Shown: positions 1 to 7,213, numbered from the stretch's first letter. The stretch is 8,230 nucleotides of DNA from Porticoccaceae bacterium (GCA_002720735.1 PBJN01000046.1:6593-14822); one strand, 5' to 3'. Numbers and translations are program-made. The notes: generated by a model not told the origin, from the letters alone.

Positions 1-476
1 GTCAACACGGTCGCACTATGATGCGTGCGATGAAAATACCACAGAAAATCAAAGCGATGCATGCAATAATGTAACGCAAATCTACTAAGATCGTCGGACA
101 ATAGAAAAACAGCGCTAAAAATAGCCGCAACCCATATCCACCCAAGTCCAAATTGGGGAGCATCTCCAAATGTCTCTTGTAGGAAGCCACCCACTAACAC
201 GGTCACGGCGAGGTGACTTCCGAAGAGAGGAATTAAAAGCCCTAGTCTGATCACTGAGTTAAAAATCATTAAAAACAAATCATAAAGACTTGATTTTGAG
301 AGCCAGTATTGTGGATTAAGAAGGCTGCGCAGCTGATCCATCGGTTGAAATCGCCCCTCTTGATACGTAACTGCGAGCGAGGCTACTACCAAAGCACTGA
401 GCAAGTAAAGCCAATACACACGTTTCGCCGGATCTAAAAAAAACTGTGCTGGTTCAAAAATCCAATCAATGATCAT
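1..476 (-). CDS. Sterol desaturase / fatty acid hydroxylase family membrane di-iron enzyme (C-terminus beyond window)
   Basis: This minus-strand frame is open from an ATG at 476 to the left edge, giving 158 complete codons with no stop. Hydrophobic segments at about residues 20-38, 66-98 and 110-128 indicate an integral inner-membrane protein. Just before the edge come HYCMH (His136, His140; HX3H) and FHRTHH (His149, His152, His153; HX2HH), spaced as in the fatty acid hydroxylase superfamily, whose histidines hold a di-iron centre that uses O2 to hydroxylate or desaturate lipids. The third histidine cluster must lie outside the window. GGGAG sits 5 nt before the ATG and supports this start. 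The gene begins 15 nt after the stop of the TonB receptor, so it is probably the fourth gene of the same operon. The substrate cannot be told; sterol, fatty acid, carotenoid or ether lipid are all possible. Family assignment is firm, function is not. Confidence 0.88.
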   Translation of the reverse strand, partial: MIIDWIFEPAQFFLDPAKRVYWLYLLSALVVASLAVTYQEGRFQPMDQLRSLLNPQYWLSKSSLYDLFLMIFNSVIRLGLLIPLFGSHLAVTVLVGGFLQETFGDAPQFGLGWIWVAAIFSAVFLLSDDLSRFALHYCMHRFDFLWYFHRTHHSATVL

Positions 477-481
477 AGTCA

Positions 482-486
482 CTCCC
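482..486 (-). promoter_or_regulatory. Ribosome binding site of the sterol desaturase-family gene
   Basis: GGGAG on the minus strand lies 5 nt upstream of the ATG at 476. It fixes the start of this partial gene and lies in the 15-nt gap after the receptor stop codon, consistent with translation from a polycistronic message. Confidence 0.7.
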
Positions 487-491
487 AAATA

Positions 492-2672
492 TCATAACTG
501 ATATCCGATCCTTCCGAGTATTGCACGTGGAGCATTCGGGCGAGCACCATAAGGTCTATGCGATATAATTTTCGCAACATCGCCGACGTTTCTTATTAAA
601 AGCTGTATCTCAAATTTCTTATTAATGGTTCTTGTCACCGCCAGATCTATCGACGTTAAGGTCTCTGTGTGAAGTCTATCCTCAACAGGGCCCGCCCCCG
701 GCACCTCGCGCATCTCATGCTGGTGCTTTGTCGCAAAGTCGAACGACCAGTAGCCTCTTGTAAAACTGATATCAAGCCGTCCTACGTGCCTCGGTATATA
801 AGGAAGTTCATCTCCGAAATTCACCAAGCCCCATTGAGAGAACTGAGATAAAAAACTTTCTTTAAAGTGTGCATCTGAATAAGTGTACCCAAGTCGCGCT
901 GTTACTGTTAAGAGATCCGTAAATTTCCAGCCTCCTTTCGCCATCATCTCGAGGCCTTGAACCTCGACTGACCCTCCGCTGAATTCTTGCCCAATGTCAC
1001 AGTCAACATCAGACGCGCGACAACGCCCCAGCAAATTATCATAATCACTCTTGAAGGCAATTAATTCTCCGGACAATTTATCACCGACAAATCGAACACC
1101 ATACTCTTGATTCACACTCTCCTCAGCATCTGCTCCCGATCTACCTGGCCCTGCAGGAGAGAATCCAACATAAACACCTCCGAACATGCTTAGACAACTT
1201 GTTAACTGTCGATGCAGTCCTATGCCTGGTGCGGTAATCGTTTGTTCATTTTTGGCATTGATATCGAGTAAGTAGTTGTCTACCGAACCCTTAATATCTT
1301 CATGTCTCACTCCAAAATTCAGTGTCCAATCCTCCCACTCAATCTCATCCGAAACGTAAAGCGCCACTGCAGAGGTGTGTGCAAAATTGTCAGTTTTATA
1401 CGGTCTGACAATATCATCATAAATGAGGCTTCCTGCGCTCATTAGATAACCCTTTAGCTTATGACGACGACGAACCTCATCTTCGTGATACCGAATGCCC
1501 ACTCGCAGAGCATGTGACAAACCAAGAAACTTGTTAAACTGTAAAATATCTAGCTGAAACCCGCGAGAGCTATATTCTCTGTCATTGTCAGTGATGTCAA
1601 TGGTGGAATTAGTATAGTCGCCAACGACTGAGTCTCTCACTCCCACCAGTGTGCCGTATGCACTGGTGTAAGCGCCCGTATCAATTAATACATCCTGAGC
1701 CTGAGGACCGTCTATAAAACCATTGAACTTGTCCCAGGAACGATAGAACTCGTTGAAATAAAGCTTAGTTTTAAATTCTAAGTTATCCTCGAGCCCTATA
1801 ACATGACTCAAGTGTAATTGCTTATGCTCTGACCGAAATCGATCTAGTTGAGAGGCCCTGTATCGGCGGCTTGGCGAGATTTGGAAATCATCGTCAGACA
1901 AACCAAGATAGGTTTCGTCCGCATCCTCCTCCGCAAACCCCAGTTTGGCAACGAATTCTTGTGGGGAGCTGGTCAAAGGCTCCCAACGCACCTTAAGGTT
2001 AACATCATTTCGGATGAAGCCGGTATCTCCTCCGCCATCTAGTTTTTTAAACCCGCGACTACCATAACTAAGTCCCTCCAAAAGGATTCCGAAACTTCCA
2101 TTGACTTGGGTTAGGGCAGCGGAAATATTGTGGTACCCATGTGATCCTGCTGTGAGGTCAATTTCGAGTGAATCTTTATGAGAAACTGGACGAGTCAATA
2201 AGTTCACTGCTCCACCAACCGTGTGTGGGCCCGCGCGAATCACTGAGGGTCCTTTGAGAACCTCAAGCGCATTTAATCGTGATGGATTAGTGATGTAATA
2301 TGCGGCTGGCGCCGAGTAAGGCGCGGGGCCGATAAGTACCCCATCCTCCATCAGTGTAATTTTTTGGCTTCGATCCGATGTTGCACCTCGAATACCTATG
2401 TTGGGCCTTAATCCATATCCATCCTCCTCCCGAACGTAAACACCCGGAACAGAGCTGGCGATTTGATTTAGGTCACTATAATTTTGCTTTTTTAACTGAT
2501 CAGAATCCACATAAATACCGGATCCCGGTAGCTTATCTTTTGTTTGATTAGTGCCAATAATCAAAATGTCCCTCACCAAAATGTCGGTGTTTGGCCTCTT
2601 GGAAACTGCCAACACATCAAACGAAAATAGGAGTATACATAGGAAAAAGATACAGGGTGTTTTATTAATCAT
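492..2672 (-). CDS. FecA-like TonB-dependent outer-membrane receptor
   Basis: A 726-residue outer-membrane active transporter. With the start at 2672 the protein opens with a good signal peptide (MINK, hydrophobic core, cleavage near FDVLA). The plug domain covers about residues 50-162, with VPGVYVRE, the NIGIRGATSDRSQKITLMEDG block and LEVLKGPSVIRAGPHTVGGAVNLLTRP, all typical of FecA and related ferric-chelate receptors. The rest is a beta-barrel of usual length ending GRIGYQL; the last residue is Leu rather than the common Phe. There is no N-terminal signalling (STN) domain, so FecI/FecR-type signalling is not expected. A longer reading adding 16 residues from 2720 is open but would spoil the signal peptide and lacks the ribosome site. 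The start overlaps the imelysin stop by 8 nt, implying translational coupling. The ligand is unknown; ferric chelate is the natural guess, copper or another metal complex possible. Confidence 0.93.
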   Translation of the reverse strand: MINKTPCIFFLCILLFSFDVLAVSKRPNTDILVRDILIIGTNQTKDKLPGSGIYVDSDQLKKQNYSDLNQIASSVPGVYVREEDGYGLRPNIGIRGATSDRSQKITLMEDGVLIGPAPYSAPAAYYITNPSRLNALEVLKGPSVIRAGPHTVGGAVNLLTRPVSHKDSLEIDLTAGSHGYHNISAALTQVNGSFGILLEGLSYGSRGFKKLDGGGDTGFIRNDVNLKVRWEPLTSSPQEFVAKLGFAEEDADETYLGLSDDDFQISPSRRYRASQLDRFRSEHKQLHLSHVIGLEDNLEFKTKLYFNEFYRSWDKFNGFIDGPQAQDVLIDTGAYTSAYGTLVGVRDSVVGDYTNSTIDITDNDREYSSRGFQLDILQFNKFLGLSHALRVGIRYHEDEVRRRHKLKGYLMSAGSLIYDDIVRPYKTDNFAHTSAVALYVSDEIEWEDWTLNFGVRHEDIKGSVDNYLLDINAKNEQTITAPGIGLHRQLTSCLSMFGGVYVGFSPAGPGRSGADAEESVNQEYGVRFVGDKLSGELIAFKSDYDNLLGRCRASDVDCDIGQEFSGGSVEVQGLEMMAKGGWKFTDLLTVTARLGYTYSDAHFKESFLSQFSQWGLVNFGDELPYIPRHVGRLDISFTRGYWSFDFATKHQHEMREVPGAGPVEDRLHTETLTSIDLAVTRTINKKFEIQLLIRNVGDVAKIISHRPYGARPNAPRAILGRIGYQL

Positions 2673-5280
2673 TGTCACCTTGGGCGCCCTCTGGTAGGTC
2701 GACATCAAGATACAAGGCAAACTCTATTTTCATGTCGTCGGTCACCTTTTTCATAAGTCCTGCCAGCGAACAGATTTCAGGTCCCGATGAACTATCGGGG
2801 TTTGCAAACGAATTCGTGCAAGCAGTCAAATCGCCCGTTTCGGTTATGTTATTTACACGCTCTTTAAGCGATAAACTCGGTGACGAATCCAAAATTGAAT
2901 CTATTTTAGCGATAACATCAAGAATCATTGACTTGAAACTAGAAGACCAAGAATCACTACCTGATCGTTGGGCCGACAAATCGTCTAGACCAGCCTCAAA
3001 AATATCGTAAAACTGTTGTGCATTTACTCTAATATTTTCTAAAGACGTTTCACTGAAAGGAGCTTCGACCAACTCTGGACAAGTAAGATCCTTGGTGCAG
3101 AGGTTGTCAACTCCGAGCGGAGCATTTAACTTTGCCGATTTCGAGTACTTCTCAAAATAATATAATCCATCTGTCATCAGTTCAAAGAATGTCCCTACGT
3201 CACCCTCTCTCGTAAAAATTTCTCGCTCAGTTGCTTCCCACTGACTATGGATTTTCGCTGCGTTTTTAGCAACGTCTTTCACAAGCGCTTTTGCATAAGC
3301 GCAACGCCTGGATTTGCGCTCTAATTCGGGCAAAGTTGACCAATTAGCCACAGCCGCAACTCTTGAGCTGCATGTGTGTCCCAGATCGTCATTAAACAAA
3401 AGGTATTCAACGGCCGATAAGCTTCTCCGATTGGAGGTTACCGCCGAAACATCAAAATCAACGCTGTTATGTAACTGTTCTACAGCGACGTCGGTGTAGC
3501 AGGTTGACAACTGCTGCTCTGGCGTATAGTAATAAACTCGATCATGAAGGGAATTACTATTCTTCGCGGAAGGTCCAATGATATGAAGCTCTGTTTTCTG
3601 CACCACACCCATAAGATTTTTCCATGATTCTCTCGCATAATCTAAATTTGCACTTTCGTTATCAGAGCCAATTGAAGCACAGTAATTCGAAATAGCTCCT
3701 TCACTTGAAGCAAAATTTTCAGCGCGTTCTGCAACCTCCTTGTGATTCGGAATGACGACTGTGTCAATAATCTTAGTCAGCACAGAGTGCTTTGTAACTG
3801 GTGCAGATGAATCAACAACGCTTACTATTCGGGTAACCTCCTCAGCATCATTTCCTGCCGCGTCAGATACGTTATATGTAACTATATATTCCCCGGGCGT
3901 CGACATATCCACGTTTCCGCTGAATGCATCCACCGTCTCTCCAGTGTCTGAAATTGCACCTAACTCCACATAAGCGGTGCTAACCTCTAGAGTCTGAGGG
4001 TTATTTCCAACGATACTTATGACAGGCGCGACAGTATCTCGAGACTCACTACTTGAATCCGCGCTGTGTTCTCCGTTATGAGCGCTCGCAATACCCCACT
4101 GTGCGTTGGCGCCGCTGTGCAAAGAAGTAATTCGCGCAAGGTGACTATCTGAAATTTTTGCGCTCTGGCCAGCCGAGGCCCAGCTTCCGTTAACATCGCC
4201 CATCAAGATGCCTACAACATTTTTAGAGCGACTTTCAGAGTATTCGACGGTAATACCGTCACGCTCCCAAGTAACATTAGAATTTGAGGTGTGAAAGCTC
4301 TGAGAACTGTCATTCCAGAAATCATAGTCCTCTGAAACAAATACCCAACGACGCGGTTCGGCAGTTCCTAAATTAACTGCGGACTTCAATATTGCAAGTG
4401 CATCTAATGATGTTACTCGTCCATCACCATTCATGTCAGATGCAATATATTGGTAAGGTGAGACTGCTAAAGCCTCCATTGGTCCGGAACCATCTGGGTC
4501 ATTATTGGGATTGATGCCTACAGCAATTTTAAGTGCCGCCAGTGCATCTGCCGAACTTATCACGCTGCCAGTTTCCGCATCAGTAATCGGCTTACTCACG
4601 GTGAGATGATTCGTTCCACTGGACTCTGGAATTATAGAAAAGCTACCCGCGAAATCTGACGACGTAGTTTGTGGATTACCTGAGGTGTTGCCTCCATTCA
4701 TTCCGACCATACTAAACTCAACATCTTTGATTAGAGTATGACTGTTCCAGTGGTATGCGATACCCTCAATTCCCTCTTCAATGGTATTCGAACCAATACT
4801 CAATTCTGCGTTCTCGTTTGCATTGACGCTCTCTGATGAGTCGATAATCGAGACAGGCTCGCTCATCCAGCTGTGCGCGTAACAATAGTATAAAAGAGGA
4901 GTGTCGCTTGAAAAATTACTGGGAATCGATACTGTTAAGGTCTGACCAAATTCTATTGAACCAACGCCACCCGGAGGGATATCTGTCGAGGAAGTGCTCG
5001 TCATAGTGATACCCAACATTGGCTGTAGCCACGCACTGCCCAAATTGAACGTATGGTTGTAATCAGTTCTTATAAAATCATAGGTCTTACCGCGCTCCAA
5101 ATTGAGCGTAATAGGCTCGCCATTTTCTGTCACTGAAAACAAATAATACGGGGCAGTGTCTTCACTGTTCAGGCGAACAAATATTGTTGAAGGGGTTTCG
5201 GCAAAGCCGTTGTCAGACACGAACATCCAAATTATAATTGCTGACAAGAGAACCTGACTGGAAAACGGTCTGGGCAACAT
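2665..5280 (-). CDS. Secreted cupredoxin / dockerin-like / Ig-like / imelysin (M75-like) fusion protein
   Basis: An 871-residue exported protein with a signal peptide cleaved near GFA-ET (27/28). Residues about 30-147 look like a cupredoxin: YNHTF supplies His76, and YYCYAHSWM supplies Cys133, His136 and Met139, the ligand set of a type 1 copper site with C-X2-H-X2-M spacing. Residues about 230-305 form a dockerin-like pair, ISSADALAALKIAVG and DMNGDGRVTSLDALAILK; the second holds a complete calcium loop (Asp282 to Asp293), the first is degenerate. Residues about 414-489 resemble the bacterial Ig-like DUF5011 fold (VAPVISIVG, AAGNDAEEVTRIV). Residues about 496-865 match imelysin: AIxNYC, ARESWKNLMGVVQKTELHIIGP, and RRSLSAVEYLLF with Glu625 in the place of the conserved glutamate. 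Imelysins such as IrpA and EfeO act in iron uptake, and EfeO also carries a cupredoxin. Peptidase activity should not be assumed. Likely periplasmic or surface partner of the receptor encoded next. An AGAGGA lies about 11 nt before the ATG. Confidence 0.88.
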   Translation of the reverse strand: MLPRPFSSQVLLSAIIIWMFVSDNGFAETPSTIFVRLNSEDTAPYYLFSVTENGEPITLNLERGKTYDFIRTDYNHTFNLGSAWLQPMLGITMTSTSSTDIPPGGVGSIEFGQTLTVSIPSNFSSDTPLLYYCYAHSWMSEPVSIIDSSESVNANENAELSIGSNTIEEGIEGIAYHWNSHTLIKDVEFSMVGMNGGNTSGNPQTTSSDFAGSFSIIPESSGTNHLTVSKPITDAETGSVISSADALAALKIAVGINPNNDPDGSGPMEALAVSPYQYIASDMNGDGRVTSLDALAILKSAVNLGTAEPRRWVFVSEDYDFWNDSSQSFHTSNSNVTWERDGITVEYSESRSKNVVGILMGDVNGSWASAGQSAKISDSHLARITSLHSGANAQWGIASAHNGEHSADSSSESRDTVAPVISIVGNNPQTLEVSTAYVELGAISDTGETVDAFSGNVDMSTPGEYIVTYNVSDAAGNDAEEVTRIVSVVDSSAPVTKHSVLTKIIDTVVIPNHKEVAERAENFASSEGAISNYCASIGSDNESANLDYARESWKNLMGVVQKTELHIIGPSAKNSNSLHDRVYYYTPEQQLSTCYTDVAVEQLHNSVDFDVSAVTSNRRSLSAVEYLLFNDDLGHTCSSRVAAVANWSTLPELERKSRRCAYAKALVKDVAKNAAKIHSQWEATEREIFTREGDVGTFFELMTDGLYYFEKYSKSAKLNAPLGVDNLCTKDLTCPELVEAPFSETSLENIRVNAQQFYDIFEAGLDDLSAQRSGSDSWSSSFKSMILDVIAKIDSILDSSPSLSLKERVNNITETGDLTACTNSFANPDSSSGPEICSLAGLMKKVTDDMKIEFALYLDVDLPEGAQGDND
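2676..2681 (-). promoter_or_regulatory. Ribosome binding site that fixes the TonB receptor start
   Basis: AAGGTG on the minus strand lies just upstream of the ATG at 2672 and inside the last codons of the imelysin gene. Together with the signal peptide that begins at this ATG it argues for a start here and not at the in-frame ATG at 2720. Confidence 0.65.
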
Positions 5281-5287
5281 AGTTCTA

Positions 5288-5434
5288 TCAATCCTCTAAA
5301 TGAAATGTTGTAAGTGAACTACGAAAAACTTGCAGAGTGTGGACTCTTGCTGTGCGATGTATCGAACATAAATGTTTTACTGCGCACTGTCTTGCTTTAC
5401 CACAAGGGTGGTACCAACCTGTTTTATATTTCAT
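5288..5434 (-). CDS. Possible small ORF (48 aa) between the lipoprotein and imelysin genes
   Basis: A 48-codon reading frame starts at ATG 5434 and stops at 5288-5290, 7 nt before the imelysin ATG. A GGAGG lies at 5445-5449, 10 nt upstream of the ATG (or 4 nt before an in-frame GTG at 5440). The predicted peptide is basic, with three Cys and several His (GWYHPCGK, CAVKHLCSIH), and has no signal peptide or membrane segment. I do not recognise a family. It could be a leader peptide coupling translation to the imelysin gene, a real small protein, or chance. The imelysin ribosome site overlaps its stop, which is what a coupled leader would look like, but the composition gives no firm coding signal. 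Confidence 0.22.
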   Translation of the reverse strand: MKYKTGWYHPCGKARQCAVKHLCSIHRTARVHTLQVFRSSLTTFHLED

Positions 5435-5457
5435 TTCCACAAAACCTCCAGACGTGG

Positions 5458-5485
5458 GTGAGGGCCAACCTGAGTTGACCCTCAC
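5458..5485 (-). other. Strong intercistronic RNA hairpin
   Basis: Inverted repeat with 12-nt arms and a 4-nt loop. On the minus strand the arms are GTGAGGGTCAAC and GTTGGCCCTCAC with loop TCAG. The only imperfect position is a T/G pair, which forms a G-U wobble in the minus-strand transcript but a C-A mismatch in the opposite transcript, so the structure fits the operon message. It begins 43 nt after the lipoprotein stop codon and is not followed by a U tract, so it is not a standard intrinsic terminator. A role in RNA processing, 3'-end protection or partial attenuation is more likely, and would let the lipoprotein be made in a different amount from the downstream proteins. Confidence 0.6.
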
Positions 5486-5528
5486 TCCGACGAATCCCTG
5501 CGATCGCTATAGTCAAATTTTGAACCAA

Positions 5529-7205
5529 CTACCAAGCAAGAGTATTTGCATCTGAGAAGTCGTAAGCTTGCTGAAGGACATCTCGTACTTTGTTTAGCTT
5601 CCCTTGGTACGCATAAAGTGCGTCCTCATAAGAGCCAGTTGGCGCGACCCCCATCTGATATCCATTTGCTAGCATTGGGCCATCACCCAATAAGCTACTG
5701 ATCATCTTTAAATGATCCAAATCGACTGAAGAGTCAGGATCACGAAACGGAGACGCCGGACTGAACTGCAAACTCAAAACAAATCCTTTCAGCTCTGACC
5801 AGTGTTTTGCCACATTTTCAAAATTTGAAAGAGATGCTGGGTAACCGTTACTGTATTCCGCCATATCGGCAAGCAAATCATTTACATAGTGAACTGCCGT
5901 AGCCGCAATACACTTTTCCCATGCAACAGATGCAGTCTTTATATGAACTTGAAGCGCCGCATCCTCTGCCGCAGTTAGTCCCGGAGTCAGTTTATTTGCG
6001 CCATCACTGATAATCTGACGTGCAGCTATCATATGGATCATAACTTCTGTGGAGAAGTCAGTTGGCGTTGGACCAGAGGCTGATCCGGCATCCCTCTTAG
6101 CACAGTTTTGTGAGTGCGCCATATTGTACTCACTTCGCACATCAATCATTCCATCGCCATTTGTATCGTGATAACCCTTGTTCCATCCAACTCTTCCGCT
6201 TTTTGCTCTGGCCTCGAGGTCGGTATAAAGTAAGTTATCGCGGGCTGCCCCGTAATAACCAAAACCTTCATCGAACTTATGCTCTCCGCTAGAATAACCT
6301 TTTCCGTTATATTCGGTAGCCAAAGAGGTCACAAAGTTGGTTTTAAAGTAGTCGTTAGTACCCTGTGAAAAGTTGACTGCGCCCATCAAGAACTTTTGCA
6401 TGAGCTGCCGGAAATTGCGGCCGTAAGCGTCTGTGTTCACGTTTGCTGATGAAATCGCACCCGTGGCATCGGTGACCTGGACCGCAACCCCATCAGACGC
6501 CAACACAGCCTGCTGATTAATCCACTGGTTGACTAAGTCTATTGGCAGGGTGGGGCTTCCCTCACTCCATCCAAAAAACTCATCCCCAATTAACTTAGCC
6601 GTCTCTCCGCCACCGCTCCCATTTCCTCCCGCAATCTTACCATCGAGGTTTTTTCCAGTGGATATTGCTCCGTAAGTCGCAGCATCTTTCAGGGTGACAT
6701 TTGCAGCGTCGGCGATGTGAATTGCAATAAGAGTGTTAGCAACATCTGCGTCGGTTCCCTTAATAAAGAAATCTAGGTCTTCTGTAACTGAAGCAACCGT
6801 GTTTGCAGCGTCATCGGACAGAATAGATGACATGTAATACGCCATATCAGCAATCAAAAGCTGACGCGCTGTTTGCCCCGTGTAACTGACTGAATCAGTT
6901 TCTGCTGGGGAAAAATGGGTATTGGTAAACTGATAAATTAAACTTTCAGTTAACTCGCTTGCTGAAGCTCCTGCTGGTCCCGGAGGTCCTGCTGGTCCTT
7001 GCGGTCCTTGCGCTCCGTCAGCTCCGTCAGCTCCGTCAGCTCCGTCAGCTCCGTCAGCGCCTGCTGGACCTTGAGGGCCTGCTGGACCTTGAGGGCCTGC
7101 TGGACCCTGAGGACCAGTCGCTCCTGGCGCACCATCCTCACCGTCTGAACATCCAGTCACAAATATTACCAATACAACCATCAAGAAATATTTAAATTTA
7201 CTCAT
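5529..7205 (-). CDS. Collagen-stalk outer-membrane lipoprotein with DUF4856-like domain
   Basis: A 558-residue lipoprotein. The N-terminus is a short basic stretch, a hydrophobic core and the lipobox VTGC, placing the lipidated residue at Cys19; Ser20 at +2 predicts outer-membrane sorting. Residues 22-81 are twenty uninterrupted Gly-X-Y triplets (GPQ, GPA, five GAD) that look like a collagen-like stalk. The remainder, about 85-558, is mostly helical and resembles the DUF4856 family: SVSYTGQTARQLLIADMAYYM, LMQKFLMGAVNFSQG, KFDEGFGYYGAARD, AWEKCIAATAVHYVNDL and LKGFVLSLQFSP. Residues 347-355 (DTNGDGMID) form an EF-hand-type calcium loop. DUF4856 proteins, as I recall, are often encoded beside imelysins and TonB receptors, as here; their biochemical role is unknown. 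AAGGA lies 8 nt before the ATG. It is the first gene of the operon and the one directly behind the Fur-box promoter. Likely a surface or periplasmic metal- or ligand-binding partner (inference). Confidence 0.85.
   Translation of the reverse strand: MSKFKYFLMVVLVIFVTGCSDGEDGAPGATGPQGPAGPQGPAGPQGPAGADGADGADGADGADGAQGPQGPAGPPGPAGASASELTESLIYQFTNTHFSPAETDSVSYTGQTARQLLIADMAYYMSSILSDDAANTVASVTEDLDFFIKGTDADVANTLIAIHIADAANVTLKDAATYGAISTGKNLDGKIAGGNGSGGGETAKLIGDEFFGWSEGSPTLPIDLVNQWINQQAVLASDGVAVQVTDATGAISSANVNTDAYGRNFRQLMQKFLMGAVNFSQGTNDYFKTNFVTSLATEYNGKGYSSGEHKFDEGFGYYGAARDNLLYTDLEARAKSGRVGWNKGYHDTNGDGMIDVRSEYNMAHSQNCAKRDAGSASGPTPTDFSTEVMIHMIAARQIISDGANKLTPGLTAAEDAALQVHIKTASVAWEKCIAATAVHYVNDLLADMAEYSNGYPASLSNFENVAKHWSELKGFVLSLQFSPASPFRDPDSSVDLDHLKMISSLLGDGPMLANGYQMGVAPTGSYEDALYAYQGKLNKVRDVLQQAYDFSDANTLAW
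7012..7056. repeat. Five perfect tandem copies of a 9-bp unit (Gly-Ala-Asp coding)
   Basis: gctccgtca on the plus strand is repeated five times without change and without interruption. On the coding minus strand it specifies repeated Gly-Ala-Asp triplets inside the collagen-like stalk. The unit is a multiple of three, so gain or loss of copies changes stalk length without breaking the frame. Confidence 0.95.
7066..7119. repeat. Tandem 18-bp repeat (two perfect copies and one diverged)
   Basis: ggaccttgagggcctgct is present twice back to back (7066-7083, 7084-7101), followed by a related third copy (7102-7119). It codes on the minus strand for GPQ-GPA units of the collagen-like stalk. The near identity at DNA level suggests recent expansion by slippage or recombination rather than protein-level selection alone. 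Confidence 0.9.
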
Positions 7206-7213
7206 AAACTAAT

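Larger units (their letters stand above)
5281..5528. other. Intercistronic gap within the operon
   Basis: A 248-bp gap between the stop of the DUF4856-like lipoprotein gene and the imelysin ATG. It is unusually wide compared with the 15-nt gap and the overlap at the two downstream junctions. It holds one strong hairpin (5458-5485) and a weakly supported small ORF (5288-5434). I see no clear sigma-70 promoter and no intrinsic terminator with a T tract on the minus strand. Confidence 0.7.

Noticed and set aside
2..190. Minus-strand 62-codon hydrophobic ORF
   Set aside because: It lies in a different frame from the sterol desaturase-family gene. The longer frame from 476 has the histidine motifs, a ribosome site and an open end, so the 62-codon frame is a shadow.
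2673..2720. Extended N-terminus of the TonB receptor from ATG 2720
   Set aside because: The extra 16 residues would place non-signal sequence before a clear signal peptide; the AAGGTG site and signal peptide both favour ATG 2672.
2672..3010. Plus-strand 112-codon ORF antisense to the imelysin domain
   Set aside because: No recognisable family or ribosome site, and the opposite strand encodes a well-supported domain; treated as a shadow.
5458..5485. Intrinsic transcription terminator after the lipoprotein gene
   Set aside because: The stem is strong but no T tract follows on either strand, so it does not meet the usual pattern.
7012..7119. CRISPR-like array
   Set aside because: Units of 9 and 18 bp are contiguous with no spacers and code in frame for Gly-X-Y triplets.
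6959..7195. Plus-strand ORF rich in Leu and Arg repeats, and the minus-strand alternate frame at 6950-7141
   Set aside because: Both are other-frame readings of the in-frame tandem repeats that encode the collagen-like stalk.
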